Positions 8,246-16,457 of a stretch of 64,000 nucleotides of DNA are shown piece after piece. The DNA is taken from assembly GCA_020846635.1 (NCBI GenBank), contig JADLDO010000014.1, positions 159,793 to 223,792 on the forward strand, in the 5' to 3' direction. Origin of the DNA: Caldilineaceae bacterium. GTDB taxonomy: Bacteria; Chloroflexota; Anaerolineae; Caldilineales; Caldilineaceae. Made by a program: the position numbers and the translations under genes. The notes beneath the pieces are model-generated. The model ran no database searches. It was given only the letters and a program-made list of their open reading frames with translations, and had not been told where the DNA came from. Every line of letters starts with the position of its first letter. The first letter of the stretch is position 1.

Positions 8246-9025
8246 TCACTTGACTCCAAGCAGCGTAAACAGCATATCCCCCGCCGTCGCAGGTCGCTGC
8301 GTAAAGCCCCCTACCACATGAATCTCTCGAAAGCCCGCATCTTCGAACAATGCCCGCGCCTGTTCCTGCGTGTAAGAACGACTTGCCGGTGAACGGCGAT
8401 GATGCTCTACCGCCACAAGCTCACCCGCAATCAGCACTTGGTACAAATCCTCGGTATGCTCACATGCGTCCTTTGGATCATACCAAACGCGCCCCATGCG
8501 CTGGAGCATCGCCCCATCTTCTTCACGAATCCGCACATTCTCCCACTCCCTCTGCAACGGCAATCCCTCTTTCCACAGCGTCATAAAGGGCGCAATGAGC
8601 ATCCCACCGGGCAACAGGTGAGCATGGAGCTGCTCCATTGCGTCCCGAACCGCTGCCCCACCGGTGATGAGTTGCAGCACACTAGAAGAAGCCAGAATTA
8701 TACGGTAGCGTCGCGGCAGCGAAAGGCTTTCAAGCGCCTGTTCAAACAGCCGCGATGACAGCCCTCTCGTTTCGGCCTTTTCGTGGCATAACCGCAGCAT
8801 CTCAGGCGAAATGTCCACCCCATCTATGTCAATCCCCGCATCCAGATAGTCCAAAAGCAAACGCCCAGTGCCGCAGCCCGCATCCAGCACCGGCTGTCCA
8901 ACCTGCGCGATCAACCCAAGATAAAAATCACGATCATCACGCCCAGACGGATCACCGCGCAAGAAGTCCCACGTCTCCGCCATCAGCCCGCGGTACTCAT
9001 ACGCCAACGTTGCCCCCCGTTCCAT
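8246..9025 (-). CDS. Class I SAM-dependent methyltransferase
   Basis: A 259-residue soluble methyltransferase. Motif I reads VLDAGCGTGRLLLDYL (about residue 46), followed by the acidic ribose-binding region IDGVDISPEML and a later LPGGMLIAPFMT. The ATG at 9025 is chosen over an in-frame TTG one codon upstream. It is divergent from the type III polyketide synthase, with 307 bp between the start codons. It could methylate a polyketide product, but its fold is shared by many unrelated methyltransferases, so this link is only positional. Confidence 0.82.
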   Translation of the reverse strand: MERGATLAYEYRGLMAETWDFLRGDPSGRDDRDFYLGLIAQVGQPVLDAGCGTGRLLLDYLDAGIDIDGVDISPEMLRLCHEKAETRGLSSRLFEQALESLSLPRRYRIILASSSVLQLITGGAAVRDAMEQLHAHLLPGGMLIAPFMTLWKEGLPLQREWENVRIREEDGAMLQRMGRVWYDPKDACEHTEDLYQVLIAGELVAVEHHRRSPASRSYTQEQARALFEDAGFREIHVVGGFTQRPATAGDMLFTLLGVK

Positions 9026-9172
9026 CAATATTGTCCCCTAGCGTACATCGTGTTGGGCGCGCCGGTTCACGGCCCCTTGTGCCTCGCGGCCATACTTCCA
9101 TCTAAAACTGTATCATCAAATCCTATCGAAGCACATAGTCAAAACTCAAGAGCACGCCCATGCTATTGATAG

Positions 9173-9198
9173 TCACATTCCATCGTCACATTCCATCG
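9173..9198. repeat. Tandem 13-bp repeat in the divergent polyketide-locus spacer
   Basis: TCACATTCCATCG occurs twice head to tail (9173-9185 and 9186-9198), followed by a partial TCACG. It lies about 135 bp before the polyketide synthase start and 150 bp before the divergent methyltransferase. The 307-bp spacer (9026-9332) otherwise holds no gene and no strong promoter that I can defend. A paired activator or repressor site is plausible. Confidence 0.35.
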
Positions 9199-9332
9199 TC
9201 ACGATCAGGATTCACTTTTGTTGCCCTGGCTTGCGTCTCGCCTAGCGGCTGGAAGCCCCACAGAAACTACTGCTGGCTTGTCAACGCGACTTGTCCAATT
9301 AACTGACCAGGGCATTGAGAAAGAGATTTTGT

Positions 9333-10565
9333 ATGTTCCACCGTGAAACACCCGAGGCGGCAATTTTGGCAATAGGAACAGCCGTACCGCCCTATAAGGC
9401 GCGGCAGAGTGATGTTGGCGAATGGATGTCCGCCTCCTTTGTGGATGCCCCTGTGCCCGCCCGCCTGATTCGGATGCTCTGCGCCAACTCCGGCGTTGAA
9501 ACCCGCTATTCGTGTGTAGAAGATTACTTCCTGCCGCCCCAAGAATCCCGTTTTGCGCCCGGTGTCCCAACTGAACGCAGCCCTTCCACCGCCGAACGCA
9601 TGGCGATTTACGAGCGCGAGTCGATCCCCCTGGGAGCAGACGCCGCGCGCCAAGCAATATCAACCTATGCAGCAAAGCGAGGTGACACGTACAGTCTTAT
9701 TGCCGGGCAGATCACCCATTTGGTCGTTGCCACCTGTACCGGCTTTTTTGCACCAGGGCTAGATTTTGCCCTCGCCCATAGCCTACACCTGTCGCCCACC
9801 GTCGAGCGCACCCTGATTGGCTTCATGGGCTGCTCTGCCATGTTCAACTGTCTGCGTACCGCCAACCAGATTGTCAAGGCCGACCCCAACGCGCTGGTGC
9901 TGGTGGTGAGTGTTGAGTTGTGTTCGCTGCACAGCCAGCCGGAACCCCTGCGCGACCAGCTAGTCGGAGCCTCTTTCTTTGCCGATGGTGCTTCTGCTTG
10001 TCTTGTGGGCACGCCCAACGCCTTGCCAGGTGATTACTTCACACTTTTGGACTTCCATACAAGCATGAAGCCCGACACAGAATCGGAGATGGTCTGGCAA
10101 ATTGGCAACTACGGATTCGCACTTCGCCTCTCGCCACGCATACCCGAACATCTTGCAGATGCCGCGCCCGCCACGCTGGCAACCCTCTTTCCCGACAGTG
10201 CGCCCGACTTCTGGGCAATCCACCCTGGCGGCAGCGCCATTATCGACCGCCTTGCCAAGAGCTTCGGGCTTGACGAATCGCAAGTAGCCGCGAGTCGTGC
10301 GGTGCTGCGTGACTATGGCAATCTCTCGTCAGCGACAATCCTCTTTGTGTTAGCAGAACTGCGGCGCAGCTTGCTTGCAGAGAGACAGCCTGCCCCCGAT
10401 CTAACTACGGATAGAGCTACCCGCGGCGATAATCTGTCGGGCGTGGCGATGGCATTTGGGCCAGGGCTGGTGATCGAAATGGCGCGGATCGCCTATGCCG
10501 TACCCGATACGCCCATCTCATCTGCATCCACCATTGCAGCCACAGCCGCGCTCGCGCTGCCCTAG
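9333..10565 (+). CDS. Type III polyketide synthase (chalcone/stilbene synthase family)
   Basis: A 410-residue homodimer-type condensing enzyme. The catalytic triad is visible: Cys135 in ATCTGFFAPGLD, His297 in AIHPGGSAII and Asn330 in DYGNLSSATI. The GASFFADGASA segment and the C-terminal GPGL motif are also present. The ATG at 9333 has GAGAAAGAG at suitable spacing; an in-frame TTG at 9315 is less likely. It is followed after 11 bp by an FAD oxidoreductase. In Streptomyces griseus srsA/srsB/srsC, a type III synthase works with a methyltransferase and a flavoprotein to make phenolic lipids; the same set of protein types occurs here. Alkylresorcinol, alkylpyrone or quinone products are all possible. 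Confidence 0.92.
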   Translation: MFHRETPEAAILAIGTAVPPYKARQSDVGEWMSASFVDAPVPARLIRMLCANSGVETRYSCVEDYFLPPQESRFAPGVPTERSPSTAERMAIYERESIPLGADAARQAISTYAAKRGDTYSLIAGQITHLVVATCTGFFAPGLDFALAHSLHLSPTVERTLIGFMGCSAMFNCLRTANQIVKADPNALVLVVSVELCSLHSQPEPLRDQLVGASFFADGASACLVGTPNALPGDYFTLLDFHTSMKPDTESEMVWQIGNYGFALRLSPRIPEHLADAAPATLATLFPDSAPDFWAIHPGGSAIIDRLAKSFGLDESQVAASRAVLRDYGNLSSATILFVLAELRRSLLAERQPAPDLTTDRATRGDNLSGVAMAFGPGLVIEMARIAYAVPDTPISSASTIAATAALALP

Positions 10566-10576
10566 AAAGCAGGTGG

Positions 10577-11803
10577 ATGATGGCAGTTGGCACAACACCC
10601 AGCCCCAGCAATGAATCCACTCTTTATGATGTCGTCATCGTGGGGGCAGGGCCGGCGGGCAGCAGCCTGGCGGCTTCGCTTGCTGAGCATGGCTGGCATG
10701 TCCTCTTGGTAGAACGGGAGCAGCTCCCGCATCACAAGGTTTGTGGGGAGTTTATCTCGCCCGATGCCCAACTCGCCCTAGACATACTGGGACTCTACGA
10801 TGAGGTGAGCGCATTAGGGCCAGTGCCCCTCTACGCAACCGAAGTGACATCTAGGTTGGCAGGCAAACTTTGTCGTCCTCTGCCGGGTGTCGCCTGGGGC
10901 CTCAGCCGCTATACATTCGATGCCGGTCTCGCAGCGGCAGCGGTCGCAAGAGGAGCGGAACTGCGTACAGCCACGACCGTCACCCGCCTCATCAGGCACG
11001 ACTCAATGCGCGGCGGGCATGTTGAATTGCACCTGCACCATCGTCACAAGCCAACCCGTGTCTATGCGCGCGCTGTTGTCATGGCTTTTGGTCGGGTGGG
11101 ACTGCCAGGGCTCACCGCCAGGCCCACCGCGCCAGGAGTGCCCGGCCATGCACGCTATGTCGGCGTCAAATGCCACTTTGCGGAGGTCTACCTGCACAAT
11201 CGGGTTGAGCTATACTTCTTCCCCGGTGGCTATGCTGGTCTTAATCCAGTGGAGGGAGGTCATGCCAACCTCTGTGTTTTGGCCTCCTATGAGGCATTTA
11301 CACAAGCAGGGCGATCCATTAGCGGCATGTTGGAAGCTGCCATAGAAGGCAACCAAGCCCTGGCAAAACGCATGGCAGGAGCGCAAGCCATCGTAGAGAC
11401 AGAGTGTGCCGTTGCCCCTGTGGACACCCATCGTCGCGCCCAACCCTGGGGTGAGATGGCGCACCTGGGCGACAGCGCGGTCATGCTGCCGCCCCTCTGC
11501 GGCGACGGCATGGCAATGGCATTGCAGTCTGCACGCCTCTGCGCGCCATTGGCAGACGCCTACCTGCGTGGCCATATCTCCCTCGGTCGCTGGAAAATCC
11601 TCTACCGGCGCGCCTGGTCACAAGAGTTCCGCAAGCGCGTCTGGTTGGGACGCAGGCTCCAACAGCTCTTGCAGGTTCCCATTTTGGCCGAGGGATTGTT
11701 GCTCACAGGCACACTCTTTCCAACCGTGGCGGACTACTTCATTGCCTCCACGCGCGGCCAGGTTCCAACCGCATCAGTGTCACCCCCGAGAGCAGCGGGA
11801 TAG
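10577..11803 (+). CDS. FAD-dependent oxidoreductase, geranylgeranyl-reductase/flavoprotein hydroxylase family
   Basis: A 408-residue flavoprotein. The dinucleotide-binding fold is clear in YDVVIVGAGPAGSSLAASLA, followed by LLVEREQLPHHKVCGEFISP, typical of the geranylgeranyl reductase group, and a second FAD contact HLGDSAVMLPPLCGDGMAMA. It is co-transcribed with the type III polyketide synthase and probably hydroxylates or reduces its product. Its last 70 bp overlap, tail to tail, the C-terminal codons of the convergent methyltransferase-like gene. A second in-frame ATG follows immediately at 10580. Confidence 0.88.
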   Translation: MMAVGTTPSPSNESTLYDVVIVGAGPAGSSLAASLAEHGWHVLLVEREQLPHHKVCGEFISPDAQLALDILGLYDEVSALGPVPLYATEVTSRLAGKLCRPLPGVAWGLSRYTFDAGLAAAAVARGAELRTATTVTRLIRHDSMRGGHVELHLHHRHKPTRVYARAVVMAFGRVGLPGLTARPTAPGVPGHARYVGVKCHFAEVYLHNRVELYFFPGGYAGLNPVEGGHANLCVLASYEAFTQAGRSISGMLEAAIEGNQALAKRMAGAQAIVETECAVAPVDTHRRAQPWGEMAHLGDSAVMLPPLCGDGMAMALQSARLCAPLADAYLRGHISLGRWKILYRRAWSQEFRKRVWLGRRLQQLLQVPILAEGLLLTGTLFPTVADYFIASTRGQVPTASVSPPRAAG

Positions 11804-12573
11804 CCAATCGTGTAAAGTATCCCAATCGGTGAAAGAGGACTGCGCACGCGCCCAATATCCCAGATGTATGAATTTCCTTGCACTCCCGCAATCAATTCAG
11901 CCATCTCACTTGCAGAATAAGTACGCAAGCAGGAGACAATCCCGTCGATACACAAGACCAACGGAATCGCAGGCAGCAAGTAGGTCCAAAAGAGTCGCGA
12001 GAGCCGAAAGGGCCGGACAAACGGCACGACAATCAGCGCGATCAAGGGCAGCAGCAGCATCACCAAGATCGAGAGCGGTTTCCGGCTGGTCTGCTCAAAG
12101 ATGCCGATGCCTTGTTGTCGATTGACCGCATCCTGCAAGATCGCGCGCGCGACCGTGGGCGGAAAATGGTGAAAAGCCGTAAAGAGTGTGCGAAAGCCCT
12201 CAAGTTCAGCGTCCAGGTGCGTAGCATCGACCGGAGTGGCGATATAGCGGATTTGTTCGTGCGACTGCTTCACAGCCGCCTGCATCGCCGCTAGATTGGG
12301 ATAGAGATCGGTCAGCAGAACCTCAAGCGGCTCCAACTCTCCTCCCGATTGAAACCGAGAAGCAAGTTGGAGCCACGGCCCACCCCCACCAGAACAGAGA
12401 TCGATCACGCGCCGCGCCTGGGTTTGTTGCAGAGCATAGCGCAGTTTGGGGACAATGTACGCATACTGCCGTCCCCAAATGGCAATCACATTCAGACAGT
12501 CTGTAGCCCCATCGCGCACTGCCGGTGGACACCAGGGCTGTTCGTGTATCTCCCACAACTGCACGCGTGGCAT
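11734..12573 (-). CDS. Methyltransferase-like protein with C-terminal membrane segments
   Basis: A 279-residue protein with an N-terminal SAM-binding-like region (VIDLCSGGGGPWLQLA near residue 55; acidic LLTDLYPN about 35 residues later; TAFHHFPP in the position of motif IV). Two hydrophobic stretches follow at about residues 168-190 and 200-220. It therefore looks like a membrane-anchored methyltransferase, consistent with a lipid-like substrate from the adjacent polyketide locus. It lies on the opposite strand, 12 bp after the SDR gene, and overlaps the end of the FAD oxidoreductase by 70 bp. Function is inferred from context only. Confidence 0.7.
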   Translation of the reverse strand: MPRVQLWEIHEQPWCPPAVRDGATDCLNVIAIWGRQYAYIVPKLRYALQQTQARRVIDLCSGGGGPWLQLASRFQSGGELEPLEVLLTDLYPNLAAMQAAVKQSHEQIRYIATPVDATHLDAELEGFRTLFTAFHHFPPTVARAILQDAVNRQQGIGIFEQTSRKPLSILVMLLLPLIALIVVPFVRPFRLSRLFWTYLLPAIPLVLCIDGIVSCLRTYSASEMAELIAGVQGNSYIWDIGRVRSPLSPIGILYTIGYPAALGGDTDAVGTWPRVEAMK

Positions 12574-12585
12574 CTTCTGACCGCC

Positions 12586-13389
12586 CTACCAGGCTGTCCA
12601 CCCTCCATCGACCAGGATGTTTTGGCCGTTGATGTAGCTGCCTGCCTCGCTCGCCAACAGCACAACCAACCCCTTAAGTTCTTCCGGTCGCCCCATGCGT
12701 CCCATTGGCGACTTGCCCTCCAACCGCTCAATAAATTCGGGCATGGTCTGTGCGGTAACAGGCTTGGGAAAGGGACCAGGGCTAATCGCATTGACGCGCA
12801 CATTGTCCTGTGCCCAATAGACCGCCAGATGGCGCGTCAAGTGTACCAGCCCGCCCTTCAGCCCATGATAGTTCGGCGGGCTGTTGGTAGGCAGTCCCGT
12901 ATAGGCATCAGGGTAGGAGGCGACGACCCCGTACATGCTGCCGATGTTGATAATCGAGCCGGGCGCTTGCCGCTGCCGCAGGTGGTTCACCACCTCACGT
13001 GCCAACAAGAAATAGGCTGTCACCCCCACATGATAAGCACGGTCGAAATCCTCTGCCGTAGCGCTGTCAATGCTGGGCGCTGTACTCCCATAGGCATTGT
13101 TGACTAGAATATCGATCCGCCCAAGCCGCCCTAGTACCGTCTCAACAAACGCCGGGATCGTCTCCGTATCGCCCTGTTCAAAACCAATGCCTATATGCCC
13201 GCTGCCCGGTAGAGAAGCCGCAAACGATTCAGCTTGGTCAGCCTGACGGCTCGTCACCACCATTGTTGCGCCCGCCTCAGCCAGTGCACGGCTCATCGCC
13301 GAGCCGAGCCACCCTGCCGCGCCCGTCACAATGGCAACCTTGCCGCTTAGATCAAACAACTGCTGAACCGAACGTTCTGCCTCTGCCAT
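12586..13389 (-). CDS. Short-chain dehydrogenase/reductase
   Basis: A 267-residue classical SDR. The NAD(P) site is VTGAAGWLGSAMSRAL, the NNAG-like motif is VNNAYGS, the catalytic Ser is in INIGSMYG and the YxxxK motif is YHGLKGG. A CPxxPN insertion before the active Tyr (GLPTNSPPN) is unusual. The ATG at 13389 is preferred because GGAG lies 9 nt upstream; an in-frame ATG at 13395 would be only 3 nt from it. The degenerate repeats of GTCGAGAA just upstream (13408-13465) have no obvious role. It may start the operon part that ends in the methyltransferase-like gene. Confidence 0.87.
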   Translation of the reverse strand: MAEAERSVQQLFDLSGKVAIVTGAAGWLGSAMSRALAEAGATMVVTSRQADQAESFAASLPGSGHIGIGFEQGDTETIPAFVETVLGRLGRIDILVNNAYGSTAPSIDSATAEDFDRAYHVGVTAYFLLAREVVNHLRQRQAPGSIINIGSMYGVVASYPDAYTGLPTNSPPNYHGLKGGLVHLTRHLAVYWAQDNVRVNAISPGPFPKPVTAQTMPEFIERLEGKSPMGRMGRPEELKGLVVLLASEAGSYINGQNILVDGGWTAW

Positions 13390-13458
13390 ACGCATATACT
13401 CCGTCTAGGATCAAGTCTAGGGTCAAGAATTTAAGGTCGAGAATCAAAAGTCGAGAAA

Positions 13459-14454
13459 CTAAGGTCGCATCGCCAAATAATCTTCAAGCCTGTTTGTCAC
13501 CTGCAACAGCCCTTCACCGACATGGACACGGTGAAGACGCCGCAGCATAATGACAACGCCATCGGCTCCCGCCGTAACTGTTGCCAGCGTGTTACCAAAG
13601 AAGTCAAGGAGGCTGCCCAATGGTTCTCCGCGCTGCACAAAGTCCAGCAAGGCCACCGACGGGCGGAAATAGCCGGCAACAGGGGCCGTCGTCACAATAT
13701 CGAGGTTGCCATCGCCCACCAAATGCAGTGAATGCGCCGGTGTTTCTGGTGTACCTGCCAACATACCCAAGTGGCGCATCAGATTCAGAATCCCGCGACG
13801 AAAGCACGCAACATCAGCCGGTCGCGCGCTACCACCCCCCGGCGCTTCGGTATAGAGACAAGGCACGCCCAGCGTCACCGCTGCTGACAAGCTGCGTCCA
13901 GGTGGCATGGGCAGTGGATGCCCCCACATCACGGGCGCGCCAAACGCCTGTGCCGCGGCCAACGACCGCTGCCCAAGCTCACCATCGTCATGGATGTAGC
14001 CAACCAGCGTGGGTATCTCATACGCAACGCCCCCGCTGTGCAGATCCAACAGGAAATCCGCGTGACGAAAAAGCTGCTCAGTCAGTGCATGCGCGATCCG
14101 CTCGGTCACAGTGCCATCCACCTGCCCCGGAAAGACTCGCGCCAGGTTCAGGCCATCGACAGGGCTGCTACGCAAAGCAGCCTCATAGGCAGGCAGGTTA
14201 CAAACAGGAACCATCACCAGCGTCCCATTCAGCACCGCGGGGTCAATCTCAGCAAAGGCTTGCGGGATCGCCTCGACACCCTCATATTCGTCGCCATGCA
14301 CAGCCCCCAGCACCACCAACGTTGGCCCCGGCTTCGATCCACGCACCGACAGTACCGGCAGCCGCCACATCCCGCCATCGACGCGCGGGGCCACCTGCAT
14401 CCAGCCTGTTGTCTTCACACCCTCTGGCAAGGCATCCAGGCTAAACTCAAGCAT
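13459..14454 (-). CDS. Succinylglutamate desuccinylase/aspartoacylase family deacylase (M14-like)
   Basis: A 331-residue zinc amidohydrolase. Zinc ligands are His53 and Glu56 in GAVHGDEYEG and His139 in DLHSGG; NLARVFPG matches the substrate-carboxylate region. Relatives remove acyl groups from N-acyl amino acids, as aspartoacylase, AstE and the ectoine enzyme DoeB do. The start overlaps the stop of the upstream aminotransferase by 8 bp, so the two are tightly coupled. Deacylation followed by transamination of an N-acyl amino compound is a plausible joint role. The true substrate is not evident. Confidence 0.85.
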   Translation of the reverse strand: MLEFSLDALPEGVKTTGWMQVAPRVDGGMWRLPVLSVRGSKPGPTLVVLGAVHGDEYEGVEAIPQAFAEIDPAVLNGTLVMVPVCNLPAYEAALRSSPVDGLNLARVFPGQVDGTVTERIAHALTEQLFRHADFLLDLHSGGVAYEIPTLVGYIHDDGELGQRSLAAAQAFGAPVMWGHPLPMPPGRSLSAAVTLGVPCLYTEAPGGGSARPADVACFRRGILNLMRHLGMLAGTPETPAHSLHLVGDGNLDIVTTAPVAGYFRPSVALLDFVQRGEPLGSLLDFFGNTLATVTAGADGVVIMLRRLHRVHVGEGLLQVTNRLEDYLAMRP

Positions 14455-15400
14455 GCACGTTCACCGCTTCGCTTGCCGCCAACTGCCGCATCGCCTGCCC
14501 CACAATATCCATCCCCACGCGCTCGCTCCATGCAGCCAATAGCCGCTGCGTCACCGTCCCCACCTGACCGTCCCCCACATCGAGCCCATTGATGCGCGTG
14601 GCGGGCATGATGCAGTAGGGGGTACTCGTAAAAAATGCTTCGTCTGCGGTATAGATGTCATAGAGCTGAAAATCGACAACCTGCGTCGGGATGCCAAGCT
14701 CTGCCGCCAATTCCAACACGGTCGCGCGCGAGATACCCGCCAGCGCGTTGCGCGTGGTGGGTGTCTTCAACACGCCTTCGCTCACAATAAAAAAGTTGCC
14801 ACCCTTATTCTCTGCCACATTCCCATCCACATCCAATAAAATGCCCTGGGCTTGCGGGTCCACCAGTTTGACTTCCATCTCCGCCAGCGTATAGGCCATG
14901 CGGCTGCGATTCTTGATACGCGCATCCAACGCCTGTGGGGGGATCGCCCGGCTCATCGGCGTCACCGCATGGCAGCCCTCTCGATAGAAGCGCGCCCAGT
15001 CAACCAGGATCATCGGCTGTGTAAAGACGATCATCGTCGCCGCAGAACGCTGCTTGGTCGGGTCTGCCCCGGCCACCGACCGCCCGCGCGAAATGTTGTG
15101 CACAATCCACACATCTTCGTCAGCAGGCACATGCGCCAGATTGCGCTCCAACACGTCCAATGTTACCTCGGTGAGCTTCGCCGGGGTCATAGCAGGGTCA
15201 ATCCGTGTCACCTTCAGCGACTTGTACAGACGATCAATATGTTGCTCAAGTTTAAAGGGTTGGTGGCGAAAGGTGCGCGTGGACTCCGTGACCATATCCC
15301 CCAGCATCACCGCCGCATCAAAAACTGAAATTTTCGCCTCATCAGGAGGAAAATACTCGCCATTGATATAAACCAAATGTTTGCTCGCGTCGTGCCCCAT
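14447..15400 (-). CDS. Class IV pyridoxal-phosphate aminotransferase (branched-chain/D-amino-acid type)
   Basis: A 317-residue fold-type IV aminotransferase. The PLP lysine is Lys163 in DARIKNRSRM. The glutamate that contacts the pyridine nitrogen is in VAENKGGNFF (Glu197), and ALAGISRATVLELA binds phosphate. The start has AGGA 9 nt upstream. It is followed by the overlapping M14 deacylase gene. A CCCTCCCGGAAGC palindrome lies 21 bp upstream, separating it from the permease gene. It could be a branched-chain, D-amino-acid or aromatic aminotransferase; catabolic context argues against a plain ilvE role. Confidence 0.87.
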   Translation of the reverse strand: MGHDASKHLVYINGEYFPPDEAKISVFDAAVMLGDMVTESTRTFRHQPFKLEQHIDRLYKSLKVTRIDPAMTPAKLTEVTLDVLERNLAHVPADEDVWIVHNISRGRSVAGADPTKQRSAATMIVFTQPMILVDWARFYREGCHAVTPMSRAIPPQALDARIKNRSRMAYTLAEMEVKLVDPQAQGILLDVDGNVAENKGGNFFIVSEGVLKTPTTRNALAGISRATVLELAAELGIPTQVVDFQLYDIYTADEAFFTSTPYCIMPATRINGLDVGDGQVGTVTQRLLAAWSERVGMDIVGQAMRQLAASEAVNVHA

Positions 15401-15420
15401 AGCCTAATCCTTTACCTTAC

Positions 15421-15451
15421 CCCTCCCGGAAGCTCAGGGCTTCCGGGAGGG
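15421..15451. repeat. Palindromic intergenic repeat, CCCTCCCGGAAGC family
   Basis: Perfect 13-bp arms CCCTCCCGGAAGC (15421-15433) and GCTTCCGGGAGGG (15439-15451) flank a 5-nt loop. Read on the minus strand it lies between the permease gene and the aminotransferase and lacks a T-run there; on the plus strand it is followed by TTCTTG but no plus-strand gene enters. It is therefore better described as a dispersed palindromic repeat than as a simple terminator. Confidence 0.6.
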
Positions 15452-15519
15452 TTCTTGAAAATCCATCAACTTATGTCAACAAAAAGATTCCCATATTATG
15501 CAGCATAGCGCGCAGTTTT

Positions 15520-16428
15520 CTAGCGCGTCAACCGTGGGTCAAGCGCATCGCGCAGCGCATCTCCCAGAAAATTGATCGACAACACCGTAATCGTGATCAT
15601 CAGCCCAGGCGGAATCCAGAGCCACGCCATCTGTTCCAACGTCGTCAGCGACTGCGCCTCAGTCAGCATGTTGCCCCAGGTCGCCGTGGGAATCTGCACG
15701 CCGATCCCTAAGAAGCTCAACGCCGCCTCAGTCAAAATGGCGCTCGCCACAAAAAAGGTTCCCGCCACGATGATCGGTGCGACCACGTTGGGCAGAATGT
15801 GGTGAAAAACAATGCGCGGACGCGGCACGCCCAAGCAGCGCGCCGCGGTGGTAAACTCCCGCTCGCGCAAGCTCAACGCCTCACCACGCACCAAGCGGCA
15901 GGTTCCCGGCCAGCCAAAGATGCCCAACACCACCATCACGTTATAGATCCCCGGCCCAACCGCTGCCACAACAGTAATGATAATGATCAAGGTCGGAATC
16001 GTCATCACCACATCCGTCAGTCGCATGATCCAGAAATCCACACCGCCCCCATAATAGCCGCTGATCAACCCCAGCACCGTGCCAATCACAATGGCAATGC
16101 CCGCGGCCACCAGCCCCACCGAGAGCGATATGCGCGCCGCATAGATCAAGCGGCTTAACACATCGCGCCCCGCCCCATCGGTTCCCAGCCAATGCGCCGC
16201 CGAAGGGGGCTGCTTCAAGGCTTTCACGTCAATTTGGTGGGGTGGATAAGGGCTGATGATCGGCGCCGTCAGCGCGGCAAAAATCAGCAGCAGCAGCACC
16301 GCGCTCCCCACCACCGCCAACCGGTGACGCACAAAACGCCGCCAGAAGCGCGACCGGAAGAAACTACCCGTCACAATGGGCGCGCTCACAGGGGCGCTTG
16401 CATGTAAGGAAGAAGCAAGATTCGTCAT
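15520..16428 (-). CDS. ABC transporter permease, DppC/OppC type (second transporter)
   Basis: A 302-residue permease of ordinary family length. It shows RFVRHRLAVVGSAVLLLLIF as first membrane segment, HWLGTDGAGRDVLSRLIY after the external loop and an EAA loop with TAARCLGVPRPRIVFHHILP. ATG at 16428 is chosen over an in-frame TTG one codon upstream. It follows the DppB-type gene by 29 bp. No ATPase gene follows; the next gene is an aminotransferase, so the ATPase must come from elsewhere in the genome. Confidence 0.9.
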   Translation of the reverse strand: MTNLASSLHASAPVSAPIVTGSFFRSRFWRRFVRHRLAVVGSAVLLLLIFAALTAPIISPYPPHQIDVKALKQPPSAAHWLGTDGAGRDVLSRLIYAARISLSVGLVAAGIAIVIGTVLGLISGYYGGGVDFWIMRLTDVVMTIPTLIIIITVVAAVGPGIYNVMVVLGIFGWPGTCRLVRGEALSLREREFTTAARCLGVPRPRIVFHHILPNVVAPIIVAGTFFVASAILTEAALSFLGIGVQIPTATWGNMLTEAQSLTTLEQMAWLWIPPGLMITITVLSINFLGDALRDALDPRLTR

Positions 16429-16457
16429 CAATTCTTTCCCAGAGAGCGGCTAACCAA

